NCBI GenBank assembly: GCA_964247055.1
Contig: OZ176058.1
Location: 4,278,001-4,342,000, forward strand
Direction: 5' to 3'
Length of the DNA stretch: 64,000 nt
Source of the DNA: Paragordius varius
Taxonomy: Eukaryota; Nematomorpha
This document shows, piece by piece, positions 1-10,245 of the stretch (its first letter is position 1; every line of letters starts with the position of its first letter). The translations under genes and the position numbers were made by a program. The notes beneath the pieces were generated by a model. It searched no databases, had not been told where the DNA came from, and worked only from the letters and a program-made list of their open reading frames with translations.

Positions 1-38
1 ACTTCAAACGTTTTGGAAAACGGCATAACGCCTTAAGA

Positions 39-660
39 CAGGTATCGGCAACCTTTTTTGGGATCCGTTTTTAAAATAGAAAATTTTAGGAGGCCCTACG
101 TTTGATAATATAAAAATTGTACTCTATAATATAATAGTTTATTAATAAAATGAAAAAAATTATTCTTAACAACATATTAACTTTATAATATTGTCACTAT
201 GATTAAGCAATTTCGCACTCCATTTTAATTTTAAAAAAGATAACATCCATTTCCTTTAATACTATATTAGTTTATTTATTTTATCCATTTATTAAAAATT
301 CAATGTCCTTTATGTTCTTCAAAATTCTTGATAATTTAATTTAATATCTGTTGCTTCGATTTCATTCAACCTCGTTCTGTATTTTGATTTAATATATTAA
401 TCAAAAATTCTGATCTATAACAGTGAAACATGGTTGTCCCTTTGAGCATATTTATATAATTATATGAATATATAGTATTTGGTGAAATTAATAATTAAGT
501 GCTAAATTTTCTAAAGTTGTCCTTATATATAGGCTGCGTTTCGGCAGGCTTACGGTTAAATTTTAATTTAATCATTAAATATTTTTATATGCTTTGGCAG
601 GCTGTATAAAAACCACGGTGAGCCAAATTTGACTTACGAGCCCCAGGTTGCCGACCTCTG
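39..660. mobile_element. hAT-type MITE (622 bp) with 8 bp target duplication
   Basis: The ends are inverted: CAGGTATCGGCAACC at the left and GGTTGCCGACCTCTG at the right, typical of hAT termini (CAGGGGTCGGCAACC in the partner copy). The flanks are ccttaaga (31-38) and ctttaaga (661-668), an 8 bp hAT-sized target duplication with one mismatch. No coding capacity was seen inside. The element is also present in the inverted partner arm at 43371-44001, so it was inserted before the two arms separated. Confidence 0.8.
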
Positions 661-1139
661 CTTTAAGATATTATAATGTTTAATTAGACGACAATATTAT
701 ATTGGTTTAACATTGTTTGTTTTTGAAAATTGACGTCAAACCATGAATACAATATTGGATTATTCCAAATATATGATATAGTTCAGGAGCCAAAAAACCG
801 CGGTCGACTTCGTGACCGCAAATTTTCAAACGTGACCGCATAAAAATTCTTAAAAAAATGTAAAAAATATTTTTGCATAGATTTTTATCCAATAATATTA
901 TAATAAATTTTTGTAAATTTCTTATTATGTTTGAAAATATTTAGTTAAAAATATATATTTAACTAAGTTTTATTATTTTAATAAAATCATATGAATCTTT
1001 CGAATTTAAATCATTAATTTATCTTTAGACAGATTTCAAAAAATAGAAACTATTCCTATAGTGTTAAAAAATTCTAAGATATATCGTTAGAAAATGAATG
1101 GAAAACGATTATATTTTATAACGAAATGATAAATAGTTC

Positions 1140-1960
1140 GATATGCAGCTCAACAGTAGTTTACCTAAAAAAGCAAATGATTAAAGATATTTTACTAAGC
1201 CTCAAGTGAACTATCAAATTTTCAATTCAGCTATTTTTAATTAATCATTATGAATAGAACAGCTAATACTTACACACTGCATTGTGAAACACAACAAAAA
1301 TAAATATTCCATAATTGCAACTTTTAAAACAGAAACCCTAATAAACAACAATTTATTCAGGACGTAAAAATTTGGAGAGAAAATCCAAATAAAGCTTCTG
1401 AGGTCCTGTTCGAAAATTATGTTGCAAAAAGAACGTTATAATATCAATAAAAAGCTTATCCCTTTCTAGACACCCAATTATGCGGAGAGGTGAGAATAAA
1501 TCAAAATCTTACCGAAATTTTACATGAAAATATTATTTCTTGTTTATTTTTTTGCTTCGAATTGACAAGTCACCCACTATGTTGGTATTGCGCAATTATG
1601 CGTTTTTATATACATCTTATATGACATGTCAGCCTAGATGAGTTATTGACGGTCATACCTCTGCATGAATTTTTAAAATTATATTACAGTTTCTTGTATC
1701 CATAACAACCGACGGAGCTTCAACAATGATTGGATTAAACAATCGGTTCGTAGTTCTTTGCCGCAAATCTCATATAACATTACCAGATTTATGGATTTTT
1801 ATTCCATACATATTCAGGTTTTATGTTCTACAATTATTAAATATTAGCACAAAATGGATATGCTTTGCTTGAAAATAGTAAAAGTTTTTTTTTATTTACA
1901 ATGTGCATTTTTTTGAGCATATCGCATCAAAAAGCAAGATCAAGAAGCGAATTAAGAACT
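1140..1960 (+). pseudogene. Decayed hAT transposase, ZBED5/FAM200/GTF2IRD2-like
   Basis: Around 1580-1660 a frame reads VGIAQLCVFIYILYDMS, and around 1690-1800 another reads SITTDGASTMIGLNNRF followed by VVLCRKSHITLPDL. Both resemble the DDE-region segments of ZBED5-like hAT transposases (family pattern TDGAPAM-G and ALCRKD). Stops and frame shifts interrupt the reading throughout, so this is a dead DNA-transposon gene. The partner arm carries the same gene on the minus strand at about 42030-42850, where the PAMIG variant of the motif survives. Confidence 0.65.
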
Positions 1961-2071
1961 TTTTATTGTGGATATGAATAAAAAATAGATATGTTTGTAG
2001 TATAAATCGTCTTAATCTTTCTAAAATTGCACAGGTTACTATGTCGACACCAATTCCTTTTAATAAACCTA

Positions 2072-2322
2072 CAGTAAAAATAGAAATTATACGGATAAAA
2101 CCTTAAAATATACTTTTTAAACTTCATTTTTAAAAAGAACTCCCATTGTTTTAAATTGCAAAGTATAAAATTGATATTATATTGGTTTTGTCAATTATAT
2201 ATTTTATAATTCTAATCATTTAATTTATATAAGAAAAATTAAACTTGATAAAATAGTTGTCTTTTAAAAAATATTTGTCTTTATATTTTTACTTTTTGTT
2301 CGTATAATTTCAATTTTTACTG
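2072..2322. mobile_element. MITE family A, 251 bp, Tc1/mariner-like ends
   Basis: It starts CAGTAAAAATAGAAATTATA and ends with the inverted form, TTCAATTTTTACTG. Family A is the most abundant repeat here: about 250-300 bp, TIRs of roughly 80 bp around CAGTAAAAATTGAAATTATA, and TA at both flanks where preserved, as expected of Tc1/mariner-type MITEs. Confidence 0.75.
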
Positions 2323-2859
2323 AAAAACTTCGGCTCGATATTCTTTTTTTGATAGACTTACTATCTTGAAGCACATTTCCATTATTTCAAACCTCGTATG
2401 CTGTAATCCATAAAATCTGGTAAATTATAAAGATCTTTGCCAAGACTACAAATCCACATTTTTTACTTCAATTATCAAAATCCGTTGCAAGATGTACAGT
2501 TTATTCATCACTGTAAATTTAGTAAATTGTTTTTTAGTTTCATATCTCATTTAATATTTTTACTTTATACTTTAATTTAGTTTATATTTTGATTTTTTTT
2601 ATGTTTGACAAAGATTACTAGTAATTATCGATAATACACCCGATAAATTCATTTTATTTTAGCTGAATTTTAATTGCAATAAATATTAATGTAAAACTTT
2701 TAAAGTTTATACTAATTGAATAACAACCGAAGGTATTCTGAATCAACAATATTTATGTATTTTGGTAATTTTAAGATTACATATATGTATTAAAATATTT
2801 AATCAAAAATATTTATTTCCGTAATATTTATGTCACACCAATCTGTAAATAGAGATATA

Positions 2860-3135
2860 CAGTAAAAACTGAAATTATACGGAAAAACGTAAAAATATAA
2901 AGACAAAAATTTTTATATAAAAGACAACCATACTTTTTTAACCTTTATTTATTTATCTTATTAAAATAAATTAATTACAATCGTATATACGACAAAAATT
3001 GCTTTTTTAATAATTTACATTTTTATTTCCTACTTTATAGTTTGAAACAATGAGTTATCATTATAAATATCAAAAGTAGTAGTATGTCTGTCTTTTAGAA
3101 AAAAATATTTGTCTTTATATTTTCACTTGTCCATA
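2860..3135. mobile_element. MITE family A, right end worn
   Basis: The left end CAGTAAAAACTGAAATTATA is preceded by ATA. The right arm carries the inverted GTCTTTATATTTTCACTTGTCC segment but lacks the last 20-30 bases. Confidence 0.65.
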
Positions 3136-3214
3136 CATTTGCATCATTTGTATTGTATGGATAAATGAATCCTAATTAATATTCATGTGTGCCCGCGTTA
3201 AATTTTCCTTTTAC

Positions 3215-4200
3215 CCAAAGTAGGCGAAAAGGTTAGCCACCCATTTAAAATACATTTTTAACTCAACAGGTCATTTTTTGGCTTTAGGATTTTCAGTTTT
3301 AATCATAATTGTCGGCTTCTAAACGCATTTTATTATTTTTGAACCAATCTATATCAAACTAAACAAACTATAAGTAAAATTTGATTTTAATATAAAATTA
3401 TATTGTTTCAATTTAAAATCTATTTTACATTCAAAATCAAAAGCCTTTAACCCAATTGAACTTTTCACCAAAAAAAGTAACTCGCGTTAAAAAAAGCTTA
3501 GCCACCCATAATATAGTTTATTTATAATACATTTATAACTCAAAAACCATGCAATACCAAGTCATTTTTTGGCTTTAGGATTTTTAGTTTCAATTATAAT
3601 TGTCCGCGCTTCTAAACGATTATTTTTGAACCATTCTATATCAAACTAAACAAACTATAAGTATTAATTATAAAATTTTCAATTTAAAATTTATATCACA
3701 TTTAAAAACTTTAACCCAACTGAACTTTTCTCCCAAAATGCGGATGAAAAGGTTAGCTACCCCTAATATAGTATATTTAAAATATAATTCAAAATTCATA
3801 TTCAACTCAACAACCATGCAATACCAGGTCATTTTTCAACTTGATTAGTTTCAATTATGATTGTCCGCGCTTCTAAACGCAATCATTATTTTTGAACCAT
3901 TCTATATCAAACTTGACAAACTATAAGTAAAATTTATTTTTTTATAAAATAGATTGTTTCAATTTAAACTATTTCACATTGGGAAAAAAGGTTAGCTATC
4001 CTTAATATGGTTTATTTAAAATACATCAATCATGTTTTTTGGCTTTTGGATTTTCAATTTCAATTATAATTGTCCGCGCTTTTAAACGCTTCATTATTTT
4101 TGAACCCTCTTATATTAAACTAGACAAACTAAATTAAAATTTATTATAAATTATATTGTTTCAATTTAAAATCAATTTCACATTCAAAATCAAAAAGCCT
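3215..4200. repeat. Tandem array of ~240-280 bp units, about four copies
   Basis: Units restart at about 3230, 3508, 3750 and 3988 with GGTTAGCCACCCAT or close variants. Each contains TCATTTTTTGGCTTTAGGAT and the phrase TCAAACTAAACAAACTATAA, and ends near CCTTTAACCCAA. The last unit runs straight into the stop codon of the minus-strand gene at 4201, so on the minus strand the array is the immediate 3' flank and probably the 3' UTR of that gene. Confidence 0.8.
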
Positions 4201-4770
4201 TTAACCCAACCACCACGGGTCACCCGTCAACTTGTAGAGTGTAAAAAGGTTTATTCGATTTCCGCGTGACGAACTTGACGAGCTGCTAGATGAACTAGAA
4301 CTGCTTGATGAAGACCGACTGTGGACTTTAACGTAAGCTTTTTTGCCTTTTCCTTTTCGATACTTTTTCCCGTGTCTTTTAGTTCGCGCTAAATGCGTGG
4401 TGGCCTTTGATGAGTTTAAACCTTGCTCTTTCTTACGTCGTTTTAGGGGGTATAACAGGACTTCATTTGTCATTTCTGAGGTAGAGAGAGCAGTTTTATT
4501 AGATTTACGGTTTGAATTGGTCTTCTGCGATTTTTTCCCGTTCAAATCCATGATAGATTCAAATGCGCTCCGATCAAACAATGTATTCTTTGTTCTTGTT
4601 GAGCTTTTAGTTTGCTGTCGCGATTTATTTTGACTAAATAAAAGGTAGGACTCTGAATTATCAATATTTTGAGTGGGGGTTTTTGATATTGGGTAAATGT
4701 CATACTTTCTACTATTTTTACTATTGTTATTTGCGTAATTTTGCTTTTTGTGAGAAAAACGATATTTCAT
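4201..4770 (-). CDS. Ser-rich basic protein (189 aa), family not recognised
   Basis: This is an open frame of 189 codons in a segment of clearly higher G+C than its flanks. The protein is hydrophilic and rich in Lys, Arg, Asn and Ser. A basic cluster (KRHGKKYRKGKGKKAYVK) at about residues 130-147 precedes an uninterrupted run of 16 serines, then RGNRINLF and a hydrophobic Trp-containing tail (GDPWWLG). The serine run uses mixed codons (TCT, TCA, AGC, AGT, TCG), so it is not a simple triplet repeat and looks selected as protein. No signal peptide or membrane span is seen. The composition suggests a nuclear or RNA-associated protein, which is inference. An in-frame stop lies about 50 bases upstream of the ATG, so this may be a complete single-exon gene or the last exon of a longer one. 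The stop codon sits at the edge of a tandem array. Confidence 0.6.
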   Translation of the reverse strand: MKYRFSHKKQNYANNNSKNSRKYDIYPISKTPTQNIDNSESYLLFSQNKSRQQTKSSTRTKNTLFDRSAFESIMDLNGKKSQKTNSNRKSNKTALSTSEMTNEVLLYPLKRRKKEQGLNSSKATTHLARTKRHGKKYRKGKGKKAYVKVHSRSSSSSSSSSSSSSSSSRGNRINLFTLYKLTGDPWWLG

Positions 4771-4927
4771 ACGAAGCGTTCGACCATATATTTTGTGCCC
4801 AAGGATTAAAAAAATCTAATTAAATATAATACAAAAAACAGTATGTACATTAATTATGCAGAAGCTTATGGGTAAAAACAATACAACAAATGTTAAAATT
4901 AGGAATTTATCCTATTTTACAACATTA

Positions 4928-5107
4928 CAGTAGCCTATGGTATAAAGCATTATTAGTCTATAAAAGTAAATAAATGTTTTTTTTTTCAAAAAAAACCCAA
5001 GCATAGTTGTATAAGCATATATCCAAATACCCCCTAGTTTTTTTTTATAAAAAACACATTTTTTTTCTTTTATTAAGAACCAAATAGTTGAATACTATAC
5101 GCTACTG
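4928..5107. mobile_element. MITE family F, 180 bp, TA-flanked
   Basis: It begins CAGTAGCCTATGGTATAAAG and ends ACTATACGCTACTG, with TA directly outside both ends. The same TIR (CAGTAGCGTATGGCATAAAA) forms the hairpins next to exon 3 of both secreted-peptide genes at 11524 and 20314. Confidence 0.75.
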
Positions 5108-5490
5108 TAAATGTTATTTACATTATGGACAAAACTTGTTTTATATTATACGCTTATTACTGTATTACCAATTAGCCAACACTGATCAACATTAATAAGC
5201 AACTGACAGAAAGTAAAAATTTAAAGGCAAAAATTCAAAGTCATTTTTTTATTTGTTTTGGTATGCACACTAATATATGGACTAAAGATTATATTCCTAA
5301 TGACTTAAAAAACATCACCGTAAAAAATATGATTATTTTATAAAAAACAATTGTCTCTTAGTTTTTATGTTTGCATCCGTATAATTTCATTTTTTTAAAA
5401 TAAAGGCCAGTTACTGAAAAACACATTTATACAAAACATTTTTTTTACAAAATTAAAATCAATAGATTGTTTGCTGATATGCGCTTTTGA

Positions 5491-7455
5491 CACGGGTACG
5501 GCAAAGGGGTGCATCATGTCCCGGGCGCCGTTATTTAGGGGCCCCTGAATGATTTTTTCAAATTAAATTTAAATTATGCAAAAACAATAACAACTTTCAA
5601 ACAGGATTTTTCAGCAACTTAGGTAAACCCTAAAATAACAAACATTAAACGTTATGCAAAAAACAACTTTCATTATTCCCTTCAACATGTGCAAACTTAA
5701 TTTTCGCTTAATAAACGTTACTTTATCAGGCACATATTGTTATTTCGTTTATTGCCTCTAATTAAATTATTTTAACATTTCTCTCTGTTCAAAACATTAT
5801 CTCTTATTCTCATAATTCATAATTGCATTTTTATTTTATACATATTCTCAAAACCCAATTTTATTAACTTAAATCCCCAAGATCATACATAGCCTTGTTT
5901 TTGGATAATTACTTTCATTTTCATCTCATATCAAGGCCTAAACTCAGCGGTTACGCAAATAGGAAACAATGAGAATGTGTATGAAACATTATTTAACAAA
6001 AATATCTGACCCTATCATTGCAAAAGTGTATGCGACACAAACATAACGGCACCCCTTAATAATAACTATACTACATCTGACACCCTAATTATTGATTCAA
6101 TATATAGAGATGAGAAAACTTCATAATTCCAAGCACTATACCTATAGAATTTAATGATGTCGCCTTTTTCTAATAATAATGTTCCTCCCGTAATATCTAA
6201 TCAGCTTGTCACAGAAATGATTTTTTGTGGATTTCAAGTATATCAAAATAAATGCCATCTCTTTGAAACAAAAAATCATCGTTCAATGCCTCAATCTTGG
6301 TATTTTCGACGTGTCGGAAAATAGAAGAATTGAAGTTGTTTTTATATATACCAAAAAACAGATCAGAGTATTGTTATAGCCTACTTTTTGATCGGTCTTA
6401 TTAAATCGAATATTGGCCTACAAATTTCTAATCAACCAAAATCTCCCTTTTGGAGGACATGTTGCAAGTTTAGTGTATCTAGATGACTCAGCACCAAATC
6501 CTGGAAATCTCTTATCTTTACTAATGTAGCTCGGTTTGACCCAATAATGGGAGACTGAGAAAAATTGAATCTCCTAACACTTTATCCTATGTTTCATCCA
6601 AAATCCAAAACGAATTCATACATCTTTTTGCTTTAAGAGTTAAAGCAAAATTGATCGACGACATTAATAAAAGTAAATATTATGAAATTAAATTTGATTT
6701 AACAGATAAAGCCCACCGAAAACAAATTTTTTACATGTCAGGTATGTGTTTATGGCAAGAGAGATTCATAAAAGAATCCTTTGTGGGTTTTATTCAGTTA
6801 TTCAACAAAGATTGTTAATTCAAAATGTAATTTTAGAAAATCTATATATGATTAATATTCAGTTATCAAATTGTATATCTCAATGCTATGATAATGCAGT
6901 TGTGATGTCGTGCCACATTTCAAGCGTTCAACAAGTAATTCTGGAAAAAATAAAACGCAATATTTGTAAATTGTCACAATCATTATTAAATTTAGCAGGA
7001 GTCACGGTAGCAAAACAAGATGTTATTGTTGTAATCTGCGGAATAATTAGTATTATTAAATGGGACCTATAAAAATTTTAAGCTGTCTGAAGCCCGAGGG
7101 AGTGCTAGAATTAAGCACTTAATGCCATTGTTGAGGGAATAGATTTGATACAGCTATTAGATGTTTTAAGTAAAAATACTTCAAATACTAGTGAAACAAG
7201 AATTGAGGCATCCATTTTACACTTGAGAGTGTTTTAAATTTCAATTTTCTAACATTTATCTTTTTCTGGCATCAAATACTTATAAGAATCGATAGGGTTC
7301 AACATAGATTGAATGATCCTAAAATTAATTTTAATGAAGCATTTAAGGTTATATTTTTTTACTAAATTGTTTATTGGCTTTCAAAAAGAGGAAGGGGGAG
7401 GGGGTGCCATAAGAGTTTTATGCCCCGGGCGCCGCAAACGCTCAGTACCCCACTG
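5491..7455 (+). mobile_element. Decayed autonomous hAT transposon (ZMYM1/DUF4371-like)
   Basis: GC-rich ends CACGGGTACGGCAAAGGGGT...CCCGGGCGCC (left) and GGCGCCG...GTACCCCACTG (right) are roughly inverted and match the CAGTGG...CCCGGGCGCC type of hAT terminus. Inside, around 6860-7130 on the plus strand, the readable pieces QCYDNAVVMS, SSVQQVILEKIKRNI, SLLNLAGVTVAKQD and LSEARGSARIKHLMPLL match, in order, the YDN-SG-GVQ, NH-LNL and W-AR regions of ZMYM1/DUF4371-type hAT transposases. The frame is broken repeatedly. I could not find a convincing 8 bp target duplication. Confidence 0.7.
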
Positions 7456-7710
7456 CTTCCCGATCTAATTAAAATTTTAATGTCTTCATTGTGTTAAAAA
7501 TATTAAGACAACATTTCACTTCGTTTTTAGCATTTTAGGCGCAGGATATAAAAAAAATTTTTGTAATTAAATGCGAAATTGATAAAATTTTCCCGCCATT
7601 TTTTCTTTTGGATTTTTTTCACTAACACAACATAAATGTCTTTTATGGTTAAAAATCAAAACCAACTTTAAAAAGTTGTGAAATAACATTCTATCAGAAA
7701 ATTTTAATTA

Positions 7711-7986
7711 CAGTAAAAATTAAAATTATACGAACAAAACGTAAAAATATACAAATATTTTTTAAATTTTTTAAACCTTGTTTTTTTTAAATTAAACCAA
7801 TTGTTTTAAACTGTAAAATATAAAATAAAAATGTAAAATGGTAACACAATCAATAATATAGTTTATGATTGTAATTAAATATTTTTCGAGCAAAACTTAA
7901 GGTTTTAAAAAGTATGGTTGTCTTTTGACAAAAAATATTTGTCTTTATATTTTTACGTTTTGTCCGTATAATTTCAATTTTTACTG
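7711..7986. mobile_element. MITE family A, 276 bp
   Basis: It starts CAGTAAAAATTAAAATTATA and ends AATTTCAATTTTTACTG; both flanks read TA. The open frame on the minus strand here is only the MITE read through. Confidence 0.8.
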
Positions 7987-8724
7987 TATAAATATCAATA
8001 TCAGCTTTTTGCTTAGGCTGTTTGGGGCTATCCGATATAGGACTATAAAAGTTGAATAAACTGTAATTATAAGTTTTACTAGAAGATGTAAAAATTAAAA
8101 TTTTTATCAAAATAACGATAAAACGATGTTTATTTTCGAATTTAGGGCAAAAAACTAACCCATTTTTTTATCTTATAGTGTTAACCTATAACTTTAATGC
8201 TTTTATGCCCAATAAAATTTTAAATTTTATATTGTATGATAAATAAAAATTTAATCTATATATATCTCTTCAAATTACCAAGTAATGTATAGTTATTCCC
8301 AGGATATTCATAACAATGTAAGGTGTTTTTGGGGTAAAAAACGATAAAAAAAATTATGAAAAATATAAAATATTAAATAAATAAATATATATGTGTTTTA
8401 AGTTTGTCACACATATATATTTCAATTAAACTTTAACCCCTATAAGCGATTGACCCTATCGTTTATATCATTTATATAAATATATATCATACTTTGGGCG
8501 TATAAAGATTTCAAAGTTTAAGGTAAATTTTTTGTGTAATTAACATAAAGAAAAAAGGTTTAAAAAAAATTTCTATTTAAAATAAATTATATAACATAAA
8601 TAAAAAATTTATGATTAATTATCGCCATTAATTGTGGTTTTCAATTTAAGATAAAATTAATATCATTTGAAAATAATCATTAATTTTACAATATAAAATT
8701 TATGAAAAAAATATAAATTTAATA

Positions 8725-9675
8725 CACTAAAAACTAAAATTATACGGACAAAACGTAAAATCATAAGGACAAATATTTTTTTTCAAAAGACAAGCAAAAC
8801 CTTGATTTTTTTATTTAAGCTATTTAGGTTACTATGCAGAATTGATTGTGTTGTAATGCTTTTTTAAAAATGTCCGGTCAGACCCAGTCAGACCATGGTC
8901 ATGACCACTTTTAACTAAATATCATGCGATATTGGAAATTATGAAAATAATGCTCGAACGACAGTTGCGTTTTTCACTAATAATGTCAAGTTTTTACTTA
9001 AAAGTTTGTGTTATACATTTTTTTGCTATTTATAATTTATAAATAATATATTCAATCAAATTTAATCAAGAATTTTTGTTTCAAATAAATTTTGCCACAT
9101 GTTTGGGGCTTCTGAATCTTCAAATAAGCTTTTAATATTGCATATATATTCAAAAGAATTTTACCTAGTTTGTTTTACACTTTCTTTCATCATTGAAATA
9201 TCCAATTAAAAGATGTCTTTTCATTTTACTTGTTCAAATGTAGTATATAATTGCATATTTGTACAGTGTTGGATTGTTTCGTTTTTTGAAATAACTAGCT
9301 TGCTAATGTTATATGGATGCATGTTTAACAGATTTAAATATATTTTAAATAAACATATTTAAATATCGATTTTATATATTTAAATATTTAATTTATATTT
9401 TTTAAAAATATATAAAAAAAAATAAAATCTTGCTAACTTTCTTTCAAAAAAAACAAGCAATTTTTCAAAAAACAGCGGTTTTTTTAAATTACCATGGTCA
9501 AAAAATAAATACCCGCTGCCCTGGTTGTAATATATATATATATATATATCTTTTCATTTGCCATTTAATACAATGAGTTATATTTAAAAAAATCAGGATT
9601 CAAAAAATTTGTTTTGTTAGAAAGATACATGATTCTTTATATTTTTAAGTTTTGTCCGTATAATTTCTCAAGTTT
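8725..9675. mobile_element. MITE family A split by a later insertion
   Basis: The left arm (CACTAAAAACTAAAATTATA...) at 8725-8857 and the right arm (TTTTGTCCGTATAATTTC) at 9532-9675 belong to one family A copy. The interior is interrupted by element H at 8858-9523. Confidence 0.7.
8858..9523. mobile_element. Element H, 666 bp hAT-like, nested, 8 bp duplication GTTGTAAT
   Basis: GTTGTAAT occurs directly before (8850-8857) and after (9524-9531) the element, an exact 8 bp target duplication. The interior holds TCCGGTCAGACC and GGTCATGACCAC near the left end and ACCATGGTCAAAAAATAAAT near the right end. The same element, enlarged by an RTE LINE, lies at about 59262-61267. Confidence 0.75.
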
Positions 9676-10162
9676 AAATAAAATATGGAGGTGTTCTTTT
9701 ATGTATATTTCTCTCAATGTTTTTACTTGATGTGAAATTTCCATTTAAATTTTTATTGTAAAGCTCAAGTTATCAGAATTCTTCATAAATTAATTTAATA
9801 TCAAATTCTTTCGTTTGTTGAATAAACAAATATTCGTGTTTTTCATTTGAACAACATAAAGGTAGAGTTAAGAAATACTTAGCAAGATGTATAAATTTTA
9901 TCGACTCATTTAAGTCAACAATCTAAAAAAATATCTGCAATTTTTTATTGACGCATTTTAATTTTCTTATAATAATTGGCGCTTATATTCGGCGAAATAC
10001 TGCCAATTAAATGTTTTTATAATATATATATGTATATATACAGAGTCTATGTTTACAATTGCGCAAACAAATTATCTATTCTAAAAATAAAACGTTGCTT
10101 ATTTCTGACTAATATTGTTACCTTTGATAAAAAAGGTGTTTGGGACCTCCCATTGAAAAAAG

Positions 10163-10170
10163 TATAAAAT
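10163..10170 (+). promoter_or_regulatory. TATA box of peptide gene, copy A
   Basis: TATAAAAT lies 76 bases upstream of the start codon, followed by ATACCCCGGTTTTTTAAACA. The block from about 9976 to 10245 is kept in copy B (18761-19026), where the box reads TATATAAT. The orphan exon at 18063 has the ATACCCC element but no TATA box. Confidence 0.5.
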
Positions 10171-10245
10171 ACCCCGGTTTTTTAAACAAGAATTAACATT
10201 TCAAATTTTTCTTTAAATTCTGTGTGTGTAAAACTCTTAACTACG

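Larger units (their letters stand above)
1..2020. repeat. Left arm of a 2 kb inverted repeat containing hAT relics
   Basis: The sequence from base 1 to about 2020 recurs in reverse complement at about 41987-44036. Examples are the first 40 bases against 43995-44036, and the stretch around 1990-2015 against 41990-42015. The arms are diverged by point changes and small gaps. Each carries a complete 620 bp hAT MITE at the same place and, next to it, a decayed hAT transposase. The left edge of the window may cut the arm. Confidence 0.85.

Noticed and set aside
7850-8110. 86-codon open frame on the minus strand
   Set aside because: It is a family A MITE read through; the same applies to frames at 45408-45674 and 47176-47493.
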